The translations under genes were made by a program, and so were the position numbers. Shown piece by piece: positions 6,507 to 6,634 of a DNA stretch of 6,634 nt. The stretch is from Pseudomonadota bacterium (GTDB lineage Bacteria > Pseudomonadota > Gammaproteobacteria > Burkholderiales > Burkholderiaceae_D), in NCBI GenBank assembly GCA_023391395.1, contig JAEWBA010000248.1, positions 1-6,634 of the forward strand, in the 5' to 3' direction. How positions within the stretch are numbered: position 1 is the first letter of the stretch; each line of letters begins with the position of its first letter. The notes below the pieces were generated by a model, which was not told the DNA's origin, did no database searches, and worked only from the letters and a program-made list of their open reading frames with translations.

Positions 6507-6634
6507 GACGGCTGATGATCATGGCGGCCGGCACCGGCGGACACATCTTCCCCGGCCTGGCGATTGCGCAGACCATGCGCGCGTGCGGCTGGGAAGTGAC
6601 CTGGCTGGGGACGCGCCACGGCATGGAGCGCGAC
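6503..6634 (+). CDS. murG: Lipid II synthase MurG, N-terminal 44 codons (3' truncated by window edge)
   Basis: MurG is the peripheral inner-membrane glycosyltransferase (GT28 family) that adds GlcNAc from UDP-GlcNAc to lipid I, giving lipid II, the substrate of FtsW. Only the first 44 residues are in the window. They start [22 protein letters not shown], where GTGGH(I/V)FPGLA is the first glycine-rich loop of the family, and continue with a WLGT..GMERD segment that matches the family's WLGT..RME. The start overlaps the TGA of the small ORF (ATGA) rather than that of ftsW, because the ftsW tail is duplicated upstream. The frame stays open to the window end. Identification is firm despite the short length. 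Confidence 0.95.
   Translation, partial: MRRLMIMAAGTGGHIFPGLAIAQTMRACGWEVTWLGTRHGMERD

Noticed and set aside
6460..6634. GTG-started ORF after the AAAGGAG at 6444-6450
   Set aside because: It runs out of frame through the start of murG, gives an unremarkable Arg/His-rich translation and is best read as a shadow of murG.
6515..6634. Later murG starts at ATG 6515 or 6521
   Set aside because: GGAGG at 6492-6496 is six bases from the ATG at 6503, which is the usual spacing, and the later ATGs have no ribosome binding site.

Overview
The window is a continuous stretch of the division and cell wall (dcw) cluster of a high-GC Gram-negative bacterium. All genes are on the + strand in the order murE (3' part), murF, mraY, murD, ftsW, murG (5' part). 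The gene order, the 389-residue MraY, the 496-residue MurD and the MurF signature [10 protein letters not shown] point to Betaproteobacteria, order Burkholderiales. A member of the Oxalobacteraceae is my best guess. This placement is from memory of the families, not from a search.

Bases 3-5179 hold the cytoplasmic and first membrane steps of peptidoglycan precursor synthesis. MurE adds meso-diaminopimelate (it carries the DNPR specificity motif), MurF adds D-Ala-D-Ala, and MraY transfers the phospho-MurNAc-pentapeptide to undecaprenyl phosphate to make lipid I. MurD, encoded after MraY, acts earlier by adding D-Glu. Bases 5176-6387 encode FtsW, the SEDS glycosyltransferase of the division septum. 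From 6503 onward is the start of MurG, which turns lipid I into lipid II. The genes are packed with 1- or 4-base overlaps or a 1-base gap, so they very probably form one translationally coupled operon. I see no convincing promoter or terminator inside the window.

The unusual part is the ftsW/murG junction (about 6353-6506). The last 35 bases of ftsW (6353-6387) are repeated 119 bases downstream (6472-6506), directly before murG, with 31 of 35 bases identical. All four differences are synonymous third-position changes in the ftsW frame. A third, inverted copy of the core (about 6398-6413) lies between them and can pair with either direct copy, giving two mutually exclusive hairpins. There are also two compact palindromes. 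A 40-codon ORF (6384-6506) bridges the interval, with ATGA overlaps on both the ftsW stop and the murG start, so stop-restart coupling may be preserved across the insertion. Removing one 119-base unit in silico restores a normal ftsW-murG ATGA overlap. This composite is the best candidate in the window for something undescribed. The rest is an ordinary, apparently intact core gene cluster.
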